Source of the DNA: Achromobacter kerstersii
Lineage (GTDB): Bacteria > Pseudomonadota > Gammaproteobacteria > Burkholderiales > Burkholderiaceae_B
DNA length: 64,000 nt
Reading direction: 5' to 3'
NCBI RefSeq assembly: GCF_902859595.1
Contig: NZ_CADIJQ010000002.1
Span: 186,001-250,000 of the forward strand
In this document: in pieces, positions 11,221 to 19,873 of the stretch
How positions within the stretch are numbered: the first letter of the stretch is position 1
How the letters are laid out: every line of letters starts with the position of its first letter
Position numbers and translations under genes: made by a program
The notes under the pieces: generated by a model
Database searches by the model: none
The model's input: the letters and a program-made list of their open reading frames with translations, nothing else
What the model was told of the DNA's origin: nothing

Positions 11221-12132
11221 TCAGCCGGGTTGCTGCGGGTCGGACTTCTTGCCGCGCAGGCGCTTCCACAGCCCGCCGCCCAGCGCAGCCGCGGCCAGAA
11301 TGCCAACCTTGGCGAACTTCGCCAGGAACGCGGCGATCACCGCAAACAGGCCGAGCTTCTTGGCGGCCACCCCCGCCACCAGCGCGGCCAGCCCATATTC
11401 CGCGACCTTGTCGGTGGACGAATCGAAGTCCGCGTAGCGTTTGCCGTCCACGTAGTTCAGGTTGTCCAGCAGCGCCAGCACCGCGGTCTTGTCCTTGGGC
11501 ACCAGGCTTTGCTGGGTGATGAGGTCCAGCGTGATGTAGCCGTCGCGCCCCAGCGCGTAGGTGTTGTAGTTCACGGTCGGGTCTTCTTCCGCGCCCGCGC
11601 CCTTATGCTTGGCCGCCACCGACCAGACCAGGCGCTGGGTGTTGCTGTCGTACTTGGGCGCTTCGACCCAGCCGTCCACGCTCAGCTCCGGGAAGCCGCG
11701 CTTCTTGCGTTCTTCATTGGATTGCTCGGTGCCTTCGCGCAGGCTGTCCAGCAATTCGCTGACGTTCCAATTGCGGGCGTCGTCGTCCTTGATGTAGCCG
11801 GCCTTGTCGAAATTGACGGTGACGACCCAGTCATCATCGTCGCTCTTGGGCATGACGACGCCCAGCAGCGACGGGTCTTTGCCATTGCCATAGGCTTGCA
11901 TCAGCCGCTCGGCCTGCAAGCGCGGCACGAAGAACATGTTCTGCGGCAGGTGCACGACCGCTTGCTCGCCCAGCTTCACATCGGCCGGCCCTTGCTGGGC
12001 GGCGGCGAAAGCGGCTTTCATGGCGGATTCGATTTCCTGCTGGGCGGACGCATTCTGCGCCCAGGCCCCATTGGGCAGAAAGAGAAGCGCGCTGGCGGCG
12101 GCCAGCGACAGGCGTGAAAGGAAAGCGCGCAT
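11221..12132 (-). CDS. DUF2167 family membrane protein
   Basis: A 303-residue exported protein. A signal peptide is visible (MRAFLSRLSLAAASALLFLPNGAWAQ, cleavage likely after AWA). The body has the DUF2167 pattern, including LPQNMFFVP and the aspartate cluster MPKSDDDDWVVTVNF. Near the C-terminus, two hydrophobic stretches (KLGLFAVIAAFLAKF and KVGILAAAALGGGLW) form membrane helices before a short basic tail. Function of the family is unknown; members are envelope proteins. It lies downstream of the RDD gene in the same direction, 129 bases away. Confidence 0.85.
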   Translation of the reverse strand: MRAFLSRLSLAAASALLFLPNGAWAQNASAQQEIESAMKAAFAAAQQGPADVKLGEQAVVHLPQNMFFVPRLQAERLMQAYGNGKDPSLLGVVMPKSDDDDWVVTVNFDKAGYIKDDDARNWNVSELLDSLREGTEQSNEERKKRGFPELSVDGWVEAPKYDSNTQRLVWSVAAKHKGAGAEEDPTVNYNTYALGRDGYITLDLITQQSLVPKDKTAVLALLDNLNYVDGKRYADFDSSTDKVAEYGLAALVAGVAAKKLGLFAVIAAFLAKFAKVGILAAAALGGGLWKRLRGKKSDPQQPG

Positions 12133-12201
12133 GAGAGTCTGGAGGCGTCTGTTTTAAAGGGGCCTCATTGTCTTTGCGGTCGACTTTCAACTTTCTGAAA
12201 G

Positions 12202-12229
12202 CCCGCGGCGAATTCGCCGCAGGTTTTTT
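12202..12229 (+). terminator. Plus-strand terminator-like hairpin with no plus-strand gene
   Basis: Arms 12202-12210 and 12215-12223 pair with one mismatch around AATT and are followed on the plus strand by six T residues. Both flanking genes are on the minus strand. It may stop antisense transcription or act weakly in the other direction after the RDD gene. Confidence 0.45.
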
Positions 12230-12261
12230 CGGGATGTAACGTGCTGTGTAAGGTTGGCCGA

Positions 12262-12777
12262 TCAGCGCGCTTTCTGGCGCTGCGGCGCGTTGCGCAGGCG
12301 GGTGCCCAGCAATCGGTCGTGCAAGAATTGGCCGTCGGGGTCGAACCACGACCAGATGAAAATGGTGAAGGGCGCGGCCACGATGAACATGTCCATCGAC
12401 GCCCAGCCCGTGAGGCTGGCGGCGCCCCAGACCACGGCAGCGCCTGCCAGCACCAGCGGCCAAACCAGCACGTAGCGCAAGATCAGGCGGGGGATGCCGG
12501 GGGTGTTGCCGTCGCGGTCAACGAGCCGGATGTTCCAGGTCTTCATGGGCAGCGTCTGCCCGCGCCGGCGCCAGCACAACACGAAGTAGGCGCCAATCGC
12601 CACGAACAGCCACGCCTGCCGGGCCGAGCGCAGTTCCAGCGCATTTTTGCTCTGCGTGAGCGTATCCAACAGATAGCCCGCAAGAAACACCACGCCAAAC
12701 AGCAGCACGGCTTCGTACATCATGCAGGCAAATCGGCGCAGCCGATTGGGGGTCTGGTCGAGGGCGTCTGTCGTCAT
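12262..12777 (-). CDS. RDD family membrane protein
   Basis: A 171-residue inner-membrane protein of the RDD family. The first helix carries the family Arg (RLRRFACMMYEAVLLFGVVFLAG), and the Asp pair appears in later segments (RLVDRDGNTPGIPRLILRY and SWFDPDGQFLHDRLLGTRL). Three to four membrane segments can be seen. Some RDD proteins have been linked to ion transport, but most have no known role. Directly upstream is the 80-bp tandem repeat array. Confidence 0.88.
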   Translation of the reverse strand: MTTDALDQTPNRLRRFACMMYEAVLLFGVVFLAGYLLDTLTQSKNALELRSARQAWLFVAIGAYFVLCWRRRGQTLPMKTWNIRLVDRDGNTPGIPRLILRYVLVWPLVLAGAAVVWGAASLTGWASMDMFIVAAPFTIFIWSWFDPDGQFLHDRLLGTRLRNAPQRQKAR

Positions 12778-12800
12778 GGGACGCCATTATCCAATAAAAG

Positions 12801-13001
12801 GGGGCCCCCACGGTGCGCCGCTACGCGGCTTCCTGCCCCTCGAGGGGGCTTTTTCCCCTTGGGGCGGCCCGGCGGGGAAAAGGGCCCCCACGGTGCGCCG
12901 CTGCGCGGCTTCCTGCCCCCCGAGGGGGCTTTTTCCCCTTGGGGCGGCCCGGCGGGGAAAAGGGCGCCCCACGGTGCGCCCCTACGCGGCTTCCGAGGGG
13001 C
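12801..13001. repeat. Tandem array of an 80-bp intergenic repeat
   Basis: Unit 1 is 12801-12880, unit 2 is 12881-12960 and a shortened third copy runs 12961-13001. Units 1 and 2 are nearly identical and exactly 80 bases apart. Each holds GGGCCCCCACGGTGCGCCG, CGCGGCTTCCTGCCCC, CGAGGGGGC with a TTTTCCCCTTGGGG segment, and GGCCCGGCGGGGAAA. The third copy has a one-base insertion and loses the middle. It fills the gap between the RDD gene and the terminator of the next gene. Confidence 0.95.
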
Positions 13002-13002
13002 G

Positions 13003-13029
13003 AAAAAAAACCCGCCGGTAAGGGCGGGT
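13003..13029 (-). terminator. Rho-independent terminator after the 62-residue gene
   Basis: On the minus strand, perfect seven-base arms ACCCGCC/GGCGGGT (13023-13029 and 13010-13016) with a six-base loop are followed by eight T residues. It lies 72 bases after the stop of the small gene at 13102. Confidence 0.88.
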
Positions 13030-13101
13030 CTATAAAAGGGGCTATGCAGCCCCCAAGGGGAAAATCGTTCGGACCTTAGCGCTTAAGGTCCAGGCCTGTC
13101 T

Positions 13102-13290
13102 TTAGGCTGCGGAGTGCGCGTTCTTGGCGCTCGTCTTGCCAGCCAGGGCCTTGACGCCGTGGGCCAGCTTACGCAGGCCTGCGGCCAGAGCCCGCATCGG
13201 ATGCGGACGGAATTGTTCTTCGATAGCCTGGAGCATCAGTTGGCGCTCGAGTTCGTCGGTCAGGCGGATGGTGTTGTTCGGGTTGATCAC
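13102..13290 (-). CDS. Small protein of unknown function (62 residues)
   Basis: Starts with GTG at 13290, chosen because GGAGG lies five bases upstream. A strong promoter precedes it and a strong terminator follows, so it is an independent transcription unit. The protein has an acidic, amphipathic first half (INPNNTIRLTDELERQLML, QAIEEQF) and a basic second half (ALAAGLRKLAHGVKALAGK). It has no cysteine, no signal peptide and no clear membrane segment. I do not recognise a family. The charge split could suit a DNA- or RNA-associated or regulatory protein, but this is a guess. Confidence 0.75.
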   Translation of the reverse strand: MINPNNTIRLTDELERQLMLQAIEEQFRPHPMRALAAGLRKLAHGVKALAGKTSAKNAHSAA

Positions 13291-13295
13291 GTTAG

Positions 13296-13392
13296 CCTCC
13301 ACGGGCTTGCACAGTTGTTTGCTACTAGGGATAACCCGAATTATAGGGTTTACCCTGAAACTGTGCAAGCGGGAGGTGCAAGCAGGTGCAAC
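13296..13392 (-). promoter_or_regulatory. Promoter with nested inverted repeats for the 62-residue gene
   Basis: On the minus strand, TTGCAC (13363-13368) and TATAAT (13340-13345) are separated by exactly 17 bases, a near-consensus sigma70 promoter. Outer arms CTTGCACAG (13361-13369) and CTGTGCAAG (13306-13314) are perfectly complementary and enclose the core. Inner 11-base arms (13346-13356 and 13327-13337) differ at two positions and flank the -10. Upstream, GTGCAA(G)C occurs again at 13376-13383 and 13386-13392. GGAGG at 13296-13300 is the ribosome binding site. Confidence 0.85.
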
Positions 13393-13512
13393 TTGGCAAC
13401 ACCTTGGTGCTGATAATGCCCCAAAACCGAGCGGCGGGGCACCATAAGCAAAGATACGGGCGCCATGTTGCGGCGCTTTTACAACGTGAGGGCGGACAGG
13501 CTTGTCGAGACT

Positions 13513-13540
13513 GCGCCCGGGGAGAAACCGCCCCGGGCGC
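13513..13540 (-). terminator. Hairpin after the RNA methyltransferase gene
   Basis: Perfect ten-base arms GCGCCCGGGG and CCCCGGGCGC at 13513-13522 and 13531-13540 with an eight-base loop lie six bases past the stop of the methyltransferase. No T-run follows on the minus strand, so termination strength is uncertain. Confidence 0.5.
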
Positions 13541-13546
13541 GTGCGA

Positions 13547-15424
13547 TCAGGCGTCGCGGTAGCCGGCGGCGACCAGTTCGAAGCCGAACAGGCGGCAGTC
13601 CAGCGCGCCGTTGTGCAGCGGCACGCGGCGCTTGGGCTTCAAGCGCATCTGATTGGGCAGGGTCAGGTCGCTGGTGATGACATGCAACTGCCAGCCGGCG
13701 AAATTGCGCTTCAGGCACGCGGCCCAATCACGCCACAGCTCGGCGTCCTGCTCGGTCAGCATGCGTTCGCCATAGGGCGGATTGGTGACAATCCAGCCGT
13801 GGTCGGCGGGCGCCGTGATCTCGCGGGCGTCGCCCACTTCAAAGCGGATCGAATCGGCCGTCAGCCACGCGCGTTCGGCGTTGTTCTGGGCGAATTCGAT
13901 AGCTTGCGGGTCCAGGTCGTAACCCACCAGCGGGGCGTCCAGCTGGGGCAGGATGCGCGAGCGGGCATCGTCCTTCAGGTCGCGCCAGCGGTAGGCGTCG
14001 TGATCGCGCAGGCGCTCAAAGCCGAACGGGCGCGAAATGCCCGGGGGCACGCCCAGCGCAATCCAGGCCGCTTCGATCAGGATGGTGCCCGAGCCGCAGA
14101 ACGGGTCCAAGAGCGGCGCCGCCGGGTCCCAGCCCGCCAGGGCCAGCATGCCGGCCGCCAGGTTTTCGCGCAGCGGGGCTTCGCCCTTGTCCAGCCGCCA
14201 GCCACGCTTGAACAGCGATTCGCCCGACGTGTCCAGATACAGCGTGGCCGTATGGCCCGTCAGGAACAGGTGGACGCGAGCGTCGGGGCGCACCGTGTCG
14301 ATGCTGGGGCGTTCGCCTTCCAGTTCGCGCAGGCGGTCGCAAATGCCGTCTTTGGCGCGCAGATTGCAGTACTGCAGGCTTTGCACCGGGCTCTTGATGG
14401 CCGAGGTGTCCACGCGCAGTGTTTGTTCCGCGCCAAACCAGCGTTCCCAGGGCGTGTCGCGAGCCAGGTCCAGGATGTCGTCTTCGTGCGAAATCTCGGC
14501 GTGGGCGACTTGCACCAGGATGCGGGTGGCCAGGCGCGAATACAGATTCGCGCGCTGCACGCCTGCCCAGTCGGCGGTAAACGAGCAGCCCGCGCGGCCG
14601 GCCTTGGCGTCGTCATAGCCCAGCGCCTGCATTTCGGCGGTCAAGGCCTCTTCCAGCCCTTGGGGGCAGGGGGCGAACACCGTGAACACTTCCGCCTGGC
14701 GCGGTTCGCGCGGACGGCGGCTGCGGGTCTCGACCGTGGGCGTGCGCTCGCGGGAATAATCCCGTTCGTCGGCGGCGTGCGCTTCCGGTTCGTGCAGGTG
14801 TTCCGGCTCGGCCATGAATTCCGGCGCGGGGCCATCTTCTTCGAACGGATCGTAGAAGCGGCCGTCGGGCGTGGCGGGGGCGATGTATTGGTCGTCGCGC
14901 AGGCGCGGTGCGCGTTGCGGCGGGCGTCCCGAGCGCGCGCTGGGGGCGCTGGAGGGGGCCTCGCGGCGCGAGTCGTCGGAACGGCTGCGCGTGGACGGGC
15001 CGCGATCCGCAGAGCGGCGATCGGTCGGGCCGCGGTCGGCCGGGCTGCGGTCAGCGGCGCCACGGCTGGGGCCACGACTGGGCTGGTTGCGATCGTACTG
15101 GCCGCGTTCGGACGAACGGCGGTCAGATTGACCTCGCTCAGACGGCCCGCGATCGTACTGGCCACGTTCAGAATGACCGCCGCGAGGCGCCTGTCCCCGC
15201 GCACCCGCTCCGGGCTTGCGGCGCGCCTCTTCTTCCTGGCGGCGTTGATAGCCTTCCGGGTCTTTCTGGCGTTCTACGTTTTCTTTGGTGCGCGAAATCT
15301 GCGCGACCAGCCGGGCGCGTGCGCCAGCGCGGACACGCTTGGGCGCCTCTTCGGCGTGGGCGTCGCGCGCCGTTTTTTTGATCGACAGCGTCTTGCGCGG
15401 GCGGTCCTGTTCATCAGAGGACAT
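13547..15424 (-). CDS. rlmL: THUMP-domain 23S rRNA guanine-N2 methyltransferase (RlmL-like) with disordered N-terminal extension
   Basis: The catalytic part spans about residues 245-620. It has a THUMP region near 250-400, the SAM motif LLDPFCGSGTILIEAA (438-453), the acidic GYDLDPQA (501-508) and the catalytic TNPPYGER (547-554). It matches the N-terminal half of E. coli RlmKL, which methylates G2445 of 23S rRNA; the RlmK half is absent. The first 244 residues are an extension rich in Arg, Ser, Asp and Gly, with repeats such as SERGQYDR and ADRGPTDRR (residues 84-148). Substrate assignment is by family; other UPF0020 enzymes look similar. Confidence 0.85.
   Translation of the reverse strand: MSSDEQDRPRKTLSIKKTARDAHAEEAPKRVRAGARARLVAQISRTKENVERQKDPEGYQRRQEEEARRKPGAGARGQAPRGGHSERGQYDRGPSERGQSDRRSSERGQYDRNQPSRGPSRGAADRSPADRGPTDRRSADRGPSTRSRSDDSRREAPSSAPSARSGRPPQRAPRLRDDQYIAPATPDGRFYDPFEEDGPAPEFMAEPEHLHEPEAHAADERDYSRERTPTVETRSRRPREPRQAEVFTVFAPCPQGLEEALTAEMQALGYDDAKAGRAGCSFTADWAGVQRANLYSRLATRILVQVAHAEISHEDDILDLARDTPWERWFGAEQTLRVDTSAIKSPVQSLQYCNLRAKDGICDRLRELEGERPSIDTVRPDARVHLFLTGHTATLYLDTSGESLFKRGWRLDKGEAPLRENLAAGMLALAGWDPAAPLLDPFCGSGTILIEAAWIALGVPPGISRPFGFERLRDHDAYRWRDLKDDARSRILPQLDAPLVGYDLDPQAIEFAQNNAERAWLTADSIRFEVGDAREITAPADHGWIVTNPPYGERMLTEQDAELWRDWAACLKRNFAGWQLHVITSDLTLPNQMRLKPKRRVPLHNGALDCRLFGFELVAAGYRDA
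14981..15175 (-). repeat. RG-rich coding repeats in the methyltransferase N-terminus
   Basis: Encodes residues 84-148 of the methyltransferase: repeats of SERGQYDR/SERGQSDR followed by ADRGP/TDRR units. The residues are strongly basic and acidic with no hydrophobics, so the stretch is expected to be disordered. The repeats keep the frame. Confidence 0.85.
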
Positions 15425-15458
15425 ACGAATCCTGGCGAATGTGCAAAGGTAGGGGGAA

Positions 15459-15887
15459 TCAGAAGGGTTTGACGACGACCAGCGCCACCACCACCAAGAG
15501 CAGCAAGACGGGAACTTCGTTGAACCAGCGATAGAACTTGTGCGAACGGGTGTTTTTGCCCTGTTCGAATTTACGCAGCATCAAGCCACAGGCGTGATGG
15601 TAGCCGATGACGAGCAAGACGAAAAAGAGTTTGGCGTGCATCCAGCCGTTACCCGGGCCCACGCCGATGCGATAACCCAGATACAGCCACATGCCGAACA
15701 CGATGGCGACGACGGCCAGAATGGTGGTGAAACGGTACAAGCGGCGGGCCATGCCCAGCAGGGTGGCCTGCACGGAAGCGTCCGATTGCTGCGCCAGATT
15801 CACGAAAATGCGCGGCAGATAGAACAGTCCGGCGAACCAGGACGCGATGAAGACGATATGAAAGGTCTTGACCCAAAGCATGGCCAT
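15459..15887 (-). CDS. hemJ: HemJ/CopD-family membrane protein, probable protoporphyrinogen IX oxidase
   Basis: A 142-residue, four-helix inner-membrane protein. The start MLWVKTFHIVFIASWFAGLFYLPRIF is the HemJ signature with the conserved histidine, and later helices contain YLGYRIGVGPGNGWMHAKL, YHHACGLMLRKF and a C-terminal RWFNEVPVLLLL. HemJ oxidises protoporphyrinogen IX to protoporphyrin IX in heme synthesis. The ATG at 15887 gives the normal family length; an ATG at 15881 is two codons in. It lies 34 bases before the methyltransferase start and may be cotranscribed with it. Confidence 0.82.
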   Translation of the reverse strand: MAMLWVKTFHIVFIASWFAGLFYLPRIFVNLAQQSDASVQATLLGMARRLYRFTTILAVVAIVFGMWLYLGYRIGVGPGNGWMHAKLFFVLLVIGYHHACGLMLRKFEQGKNTRSHKFYRWFNEVPVLLLLVVVALVVVKPF

Positions 15888-15950
15888 GGCGGTGTCCGAT
15901 CGAGGAAAGCCGCATTGTAAGGCCGGTGGGTAGTGGCTGCGGGAGGGCGT

Positions 15951-16030
15951 CGTAGGATGGGTGGCGCGCGGTGCGGCTGTTCTAAGAAATTGAATGCAGA
16001 ACGGGCGCAACCCATCAAACGGCGCACCCT
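15951..16030. repeat. Palindromic intergenic repeat (GTAGGATGGGT...ACCCATC type)
   Basis: GTAGGATGGGT at 15952-15962 is complemented by ACCCATC near 16010-16017, with GCGC-rich inner parts and a final GGCGCACCCT. This resembles the GTAGGATGGGT-ACCCATC imperfect palindromes widespread in proteobacterial intergenic DNA. It fills the gap between hemJ and prpD and runs over the prpD stop codon at 16029-16031. The family link is from memory, not a search. Confidence 0.6.
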
Positions 16031-17480
16031 AAATCACGTACAGGTCTACGTATTCATGCACCGGCATGGCCTCAAGCGCCTGCTGGTTCAGCGATACGGT
16101 CAGGATGCGGCGCTGCTGCTTGGTGGGGAACATGCGGGCCAGGTTGGTGCGGAACTTGGCTTCCAGCAACGGAATGCCGTCGGCGCGGCGGCGCTTGTGG
16201 CCGATGGGGTATTCGCAGACGACTTCATTGAGCCGCGTGCCATCGTTGAACTCTGCCGTCAGCGCGTTGGCGATCGAGCGCTTGTCGGGATCGTGGTAAT
16301 CGCGGGTGTAGGCCGGGTCTTCCACGCAGACGATCTTGTCGCGCAGCGCATCAATGCGCGGATCGCGGGCCACGTCGTCTTCGTAGTCGGCAGCTGTCAG
16401 CCGGCCGAACAGCACCGGCACGGCCACCATGTACTGGATGCAATGGTCGCGGTCAGCCGGATTGTTCAACGGCCCCTTCTTGTCGATGATGCGGATGCAC
16501 GCCTCATGCGTGCGTATCTTGATGGCCTTGATGTCGTCGGCGGTCTTGCCCGCTGACTTCAGCTTGTCGTGGATTTCCATCGCGCATTCCACGGCGGTCT
16601 GCGAGTGGAACTCCGCCGGGAACGAAATCTTGAACAGCACGTTCTCCATCACGTAACTGCCATAGGGCCGCTGGAATTTGAACGGCTGGCCCTTGAAGAG
16701 CACATCGTAAAAGCCCCAGGTCTTGGCGCTGAGCACCGACGGATACCCCATTTCGCCCGTCTTGGCGATCAGCGCAAGGCGCACGGCGCGGCTGGTGGCG
16801 TCGCCCGCGGCCCAGCTTTTGCGGCTGCCGGTGTTAGGAGCATGGCGATAGGTGCGCAGGCTTTGGCCGTCGACCCAGGCCAGCGACACGGCGTTGATCA
16901 CTTCATCGCGGTCCAGCCCCAGCATCTGCGCCACGACGGCGGTGGACGCCACCTTGACCAGCACGACGTGGTCCAGACCGACCTTGTTGAAGGAATTCTC
17001 CAGCGCGATGCAGCCCTGGATTTCGTGCGCTTTGATCATGCCTGTCAGCACGTCACGCATCAGCAGGGGCGCTTTGCCGGCAGCGACCGCCGTGCGCGAC
17101 AGCCAATCGGCCGTGGCAAGAATGCCGCCCAGATTGTCCGACGGGTGGCCCCATTCGGCGGCAAGCCAGGTGTCGTTGAAATCGAGCCAGCGGATGGCGG
17201 TGCCGATGTTGAACGCGGCCTGGATAGGATCAAGCTGGAAAGAGGTGCCCGGCACTTTGGCGCCGTTGGGCACCACCGTGCCAGGCACGACCGGCCCCAG
17301 CAGCTTTTTGCACGCCGGATATTCCAGCGCTTCCAGGCCGCAGCCCAGCGTGTCGATCAAGCAGTTACGGGCGGTCTCGTACGCCAGGCTGCTTTTGATC
17401 TCGTAGTTAAGAACGTAGTCCGCGATATCAACCAGGACCTGGTCGGGCTCGGGGCGTACGTTAGAGATTGGGGCGGACAT
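16029..17480 (-). CDS. prpD: 2-Methylcitrate dehydratase
   Basis: Dehydrates 2-methylcitrate to 2-methyl-cis-aconitate in the methylcitrate cycle, which burns propionyl-CoA. The 483-residue length equals that of E. coli PrpD, and the MmgE/PrpD fold is clear from the N-terminal [16 protein letters not shown], the conserved [22 protein letters not shown] and [20 protein letters not shown]. It is the third gene of a leftward prpB-prpC-prpD operon; prpC is 72 bases upstream. No AcnD/PrpF pair or PrpR regulator is adjacent, so this strain uses the iron-sulphur-free PrpD route here. Confidence 0.96.
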   Translation of the reverse strand: MSAPISNVRPEPDQVLVDIADYVLNYEIKSSLAYETARNCLIDTLGCGLEALEYPACKKLLGPVVPGTVVPNGAKVPGTSFQLDPIQAAFNIGTAIRWLDFNDTWLAAEWGHPSDNLGGILATADWLSRTAVAAGKAPLLMRDVLTGMIKAHEIQGCIALENSFNKVGLDHVVLVKVASTAVVAQMLGLDRDEVINAVSLAWVDGQSLRTYRHAPNTGSRKSWAAGDATSRAVRLALIAKTGEMGYPSVLSAKTWGFYDVLFKGQPFKFQRPYGSYVMENVLFKISFPAEFHSQTAVECAMEIHDKLKSAGKTADDIKAIKIRTHEACIRIIDKKGPLNNPADRDHCIQYMVAVPVLFGRLTAADYEDDVARDPRIDALRDKIVCVEDPAYTRDYHDPDKRSIANALTAEFNDGTRLNEVVCEYPIGHKRRRADGIPLLEAKFRTNLARMFPTKQQRRILTVSLNQQALEAMPVHEYVDLYVI

Positions 17481-17552
17481 TGCGAACCCTCCTTAGCGAA
17501 GAAGTCAATACAGGTGGCCATGCCGCGCCGCTCTCGTTGTGGTGGGCTCGCC

Positions 17553-18746
17553 TTACTTGCGCTTGTCCAGCGGCACGAACTTCTGATCTTCCGGGCCGAC
17601 GTAGTTGGCGGTGGGGCGGATGATCTTGTTGTCGATGCGCTGTTCAATGATGTGGGCCGACCAGCCTGCCGTGCGCGCGATGACGAACAGCGGGGTGAAC
17701 ATGGCGGTGGGCACGCCCATCATGTGATAGCTGACGGCCGAGAACCAGTCCAGGTTCGGGAACATCTTCTTGATGTCCCACATGACGGTTTCCAGGCGTT
17801 CGGCGATGTCGAACATCTTGGTGCTGCCGGCCTTCTTGGACAGCTTCTTCGCCACTTCCTTGATGACCTTGTTGCGCGGGTCGGACACGGTATAGACCGG
17901 GTGGCCAAAGCCGATGATGACTTCCTTGGCTTCGACGCGGCGGCGGATGTCGGCTTCGGCCTCGTCCGGCGTTTCATAGCGCTTTTGTACATCAAACGCC
18001 ACTTCGTTGGCGCCGCCGTGCTTGGGGCCGCGCAGCGCGCCAATGGCGCCGGCAATCGACGAGAACATGTCCGAACCCGTGCCCGCGATGACGCGCGCGG
18101 TGAAGGTCGACGCATTGAATTCGTGCTCGGCGTACAGGTTCAAGGAGATGTGCATCGCCTTGACCCATTCGTCGCTGGGCTTTTCGCCGTGCAGCAAGTG
18201 CAGGAAGTGGCCGCCGATGCTGTCGTCGTCGGTTTGCACGTCGATCATGTGGCCGTTGTGGCTGTAGTGATACCAGTACAGCAGCGCCGAACCCAGGTTG
18301 GCCATCAGGCGGTCGGCGATGTCGCGCGCGCCCGGGGTGTTGTGGTCGTCTTTCTCAGGCAGCACGCAGCCCAGCACGGACACGGCGGTGCGCATCACGT
18401 CCATCGGGTGGCTGGAGGCGGGCAGCGCTTCCAGCGCCACTTGCAGCTGGGCGGGCAGGCCGCGCAGGCTCTTCAGCTTCTGCTTGTACGCGGCCAGTTC
18501 GGCCTTGTTGGGCAGCTTGCCGTGGACCAGCAGGTGAGCAATTTCCTCGAACTCGCTGGTGTGGGCGATGTCCAGAATGTCGTAGCCGCGGTAGTGCAGG
18601 TCGTTGCCGCTGCGGCCCACCGTGCACAGCGCGGTGTTGCCTGCGACCACGCCCGACAGGGCGACGGATTTCTTGGGTTTGAAACCGGCTTTCTCTTCCG
18701 GCTTCGCGTCCGGCTTGGCTTCTTGCTTTTTGGCAGCCGTGCTCAT
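17553..18746 (-). CDS. prpC: 2-Methylcitrate synthase
   Basis: Condenses propionyl-CoA with oxaloacetate to 2-methylcitrate. It is a short citrate-synthase-type protein (397 residues) with the catalytic histidine regions [12 protein letters not shown] and [13 protein letters not shown], and the final arginine/aspartate region. Its KYE-like [12 protein letters not shown] loop, together with location between prpB and prpD, separates it from the true citrate synthase at 25822. A lysine/alanine-rich 25-residue N-terminal leader precedes the fold. The ATG at 18746 was chosen; AAAGGAGT lies upstream, a good ribosome binding site. Confidence 0.94.
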   Translation of the reverse strand: MSTAAKKQEAKPDAKPEEKAGFKPKKSVALSGVVAGNTALCTVGRSGNDLHYRGYDILDIAHTSEFEEIAHLLVHGKLPNKAELAAYKQKLKSLRGLPAQLQVALEALPASSHPMDVMRTAVSVLGCVLPEKDDHNTPGARDIADRLMANLGSALLYWYHYSHNGHMIDVQTDDDSIGGHFLHLLHGEKPSDEWVKAMHISLNLYAEHEFNASTFTARVIAGTGSDMFSSIAGAIGALRGPKHGGANEVAFDVQKRYETPDEAEADIRRRVEAKEVIIGFGHPVYTVSDPRNKVIKEVAKKLSKKAGSTKMFDIAERLETVMWDIKKMFPNLDWFSAVSYHMMGVPTAMFTPLFVIARTAGWSAHIIEQRIDNKIIRPTANYVGPEDQKFVPLDKRK

Positions 18747-18842
18747 GTCTCTACTCCTTTCCTTTCGCTGTGGTCGATGCAATGGGGATACTCGTGGCGT
18801 CGCGCGGGTGGCGCGGCGCCGGATACCAAAGGCGTGGCGGGA

Positions 18843-19733
18843 TTACGCTTTGCCCTTCTGGAAGAGCGCATCCAGTTTGGATTCGAATTCGTGATAGCCG
18901 ATGCGGTCGTACAGCTCTTCGCGCGTTTGCATCAGGTCCACCACATTTTTCTGGTGGCCGTCGCGGCGGATGGCGGTGTAGACGGCTTCGGCGGCCTTGT
19001 TCATGGCGCGGAAGGCCGACAGCGGGTAGAGCACCATGCCCACGCCCACGCTCTTGAGTTCTTCAACGGTGAACAGCGGCGTCTTGCCGAATTCGGTGAT
19101 GTTGGCCAGTACGGGCACTTTGACGGCTTTGACGAAGCGGTCATAGGTGGGCAGGTCGTAGGCGGCTTCGGCGAAGATCGCGTCAGCGCCGGCTTCCACG
19201 CAGGCCAGCGCGCGTTCGATGGCGGCGTCCACGCCGTGGGACGCAATGGCGTCGGTGCGGGCGATCAGGTAGAAATCGGAGTCGGTGCGCGCGTCGGCCG
19301 CTGCCTTGACGCGGTCGGCCATTTCTTCGGTGGTGACGATTTCCTTGCCCGGGCGATGGCCGCAGCGCTTGGCGCCGACCTGGTCTTCGATGTGGCAGGC
19401 GGCCGCGCCGAACTTGATCAGGCTTTTGACCGTGCGGCCGATGTTGAACGCCGACGGGCCAAAGCCGGTGTCGATGTCCACCACCAGCGGCACGTCGCAC
19501 ACGTCGGTGATGCGGCGCACGTCGGTCAGCACGTCGTCCATGGTGTTGATGCCCAGATCGGGCAGGCCCAGGGACCCCGCCGCCACACCGCCGCCAGACA
19601 GGTAGATGGCGCGATAGCCGGCGCGCTTGGCCAGCAGTGCGTGGTTGGCGTTGATGGCGCCAATGATTTGCAGCGGGCTTTCTTCGGCGAGGGCGCGACG
19701 GAAGAGGGCGCCGGGCGATTCGGGTCTGGACAT
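18843..19733 (-). CDS. prpB: 2-Methylisocitrate lyase
   Basis: Splits 2-methylisocitrate into pyruvate and succinate, the last step of the methylcitrate cycle. The 296 residues form a PEP mutase/isocitrate lyase superfamily barrel: [18 protein letters not shown], the metal-site VDIDTGFG, and the active-site loop [12 protein letters not shown], whose KRCGH motif holds the catalytic cysteine. It is first in the prpB-prpC-prpD operon. The preceding 185 bases hold the likely promoter but I see no clear PrpR site. Confidence 0.96.
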   Translation of the reverse strand: MSRPESPGALFRRALAEESPLQIIGAINANHALLAKRAGYRAIYLSGGGVAAGSLGLPDLGINTMDDVLTDVRRITDVCDVPLVVDIDTGFGPSAFNIGRTVKSLIKFGAAACHIEDQVGAKRCGHRPGKEIVTTEEMADRVKAAADARTDSDFYLIARTDAIASHGVDAAIERALACVEAGADAIFAEAAYDLPTYDRFVKAVKVPVLANITEFGKTPLFTVEELKSVGVGMVLYPLSAFRAMNKAAEAVYTAIRRDGHQKNVVDLMQTREELYDRIGYHEFESKLDALFQKGKA

Positions 19734-19873
19734 GGAAGTCTCCGTTTCTTTTATGACTAGCCCACGACCTTATCGCGGGTCCGGAATATAAATCTGTCCC
19801 CTACGCGACAATCGCCGGCGGCGGGGCAGTGAGACAGATGTATGTTTCGGATGGATGTTTCGGTCTTGCTTAG

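Noticed and set aside
12801..13001. CRISPR array as an explanation of the regular repeats
   Set aside because: The 80-base units are contiguous with no spacers, and no cas gene is present.
16569..19760. A 1063-codon open frame on the plus strand opposite prpD, prpC and prpB
   Set aside because: It mirrors the codon structure of three well-recognised genes, has low-complexity His/Arg/Gly-rich composition and no known motif; a shadow frame of GC-rich DNA.
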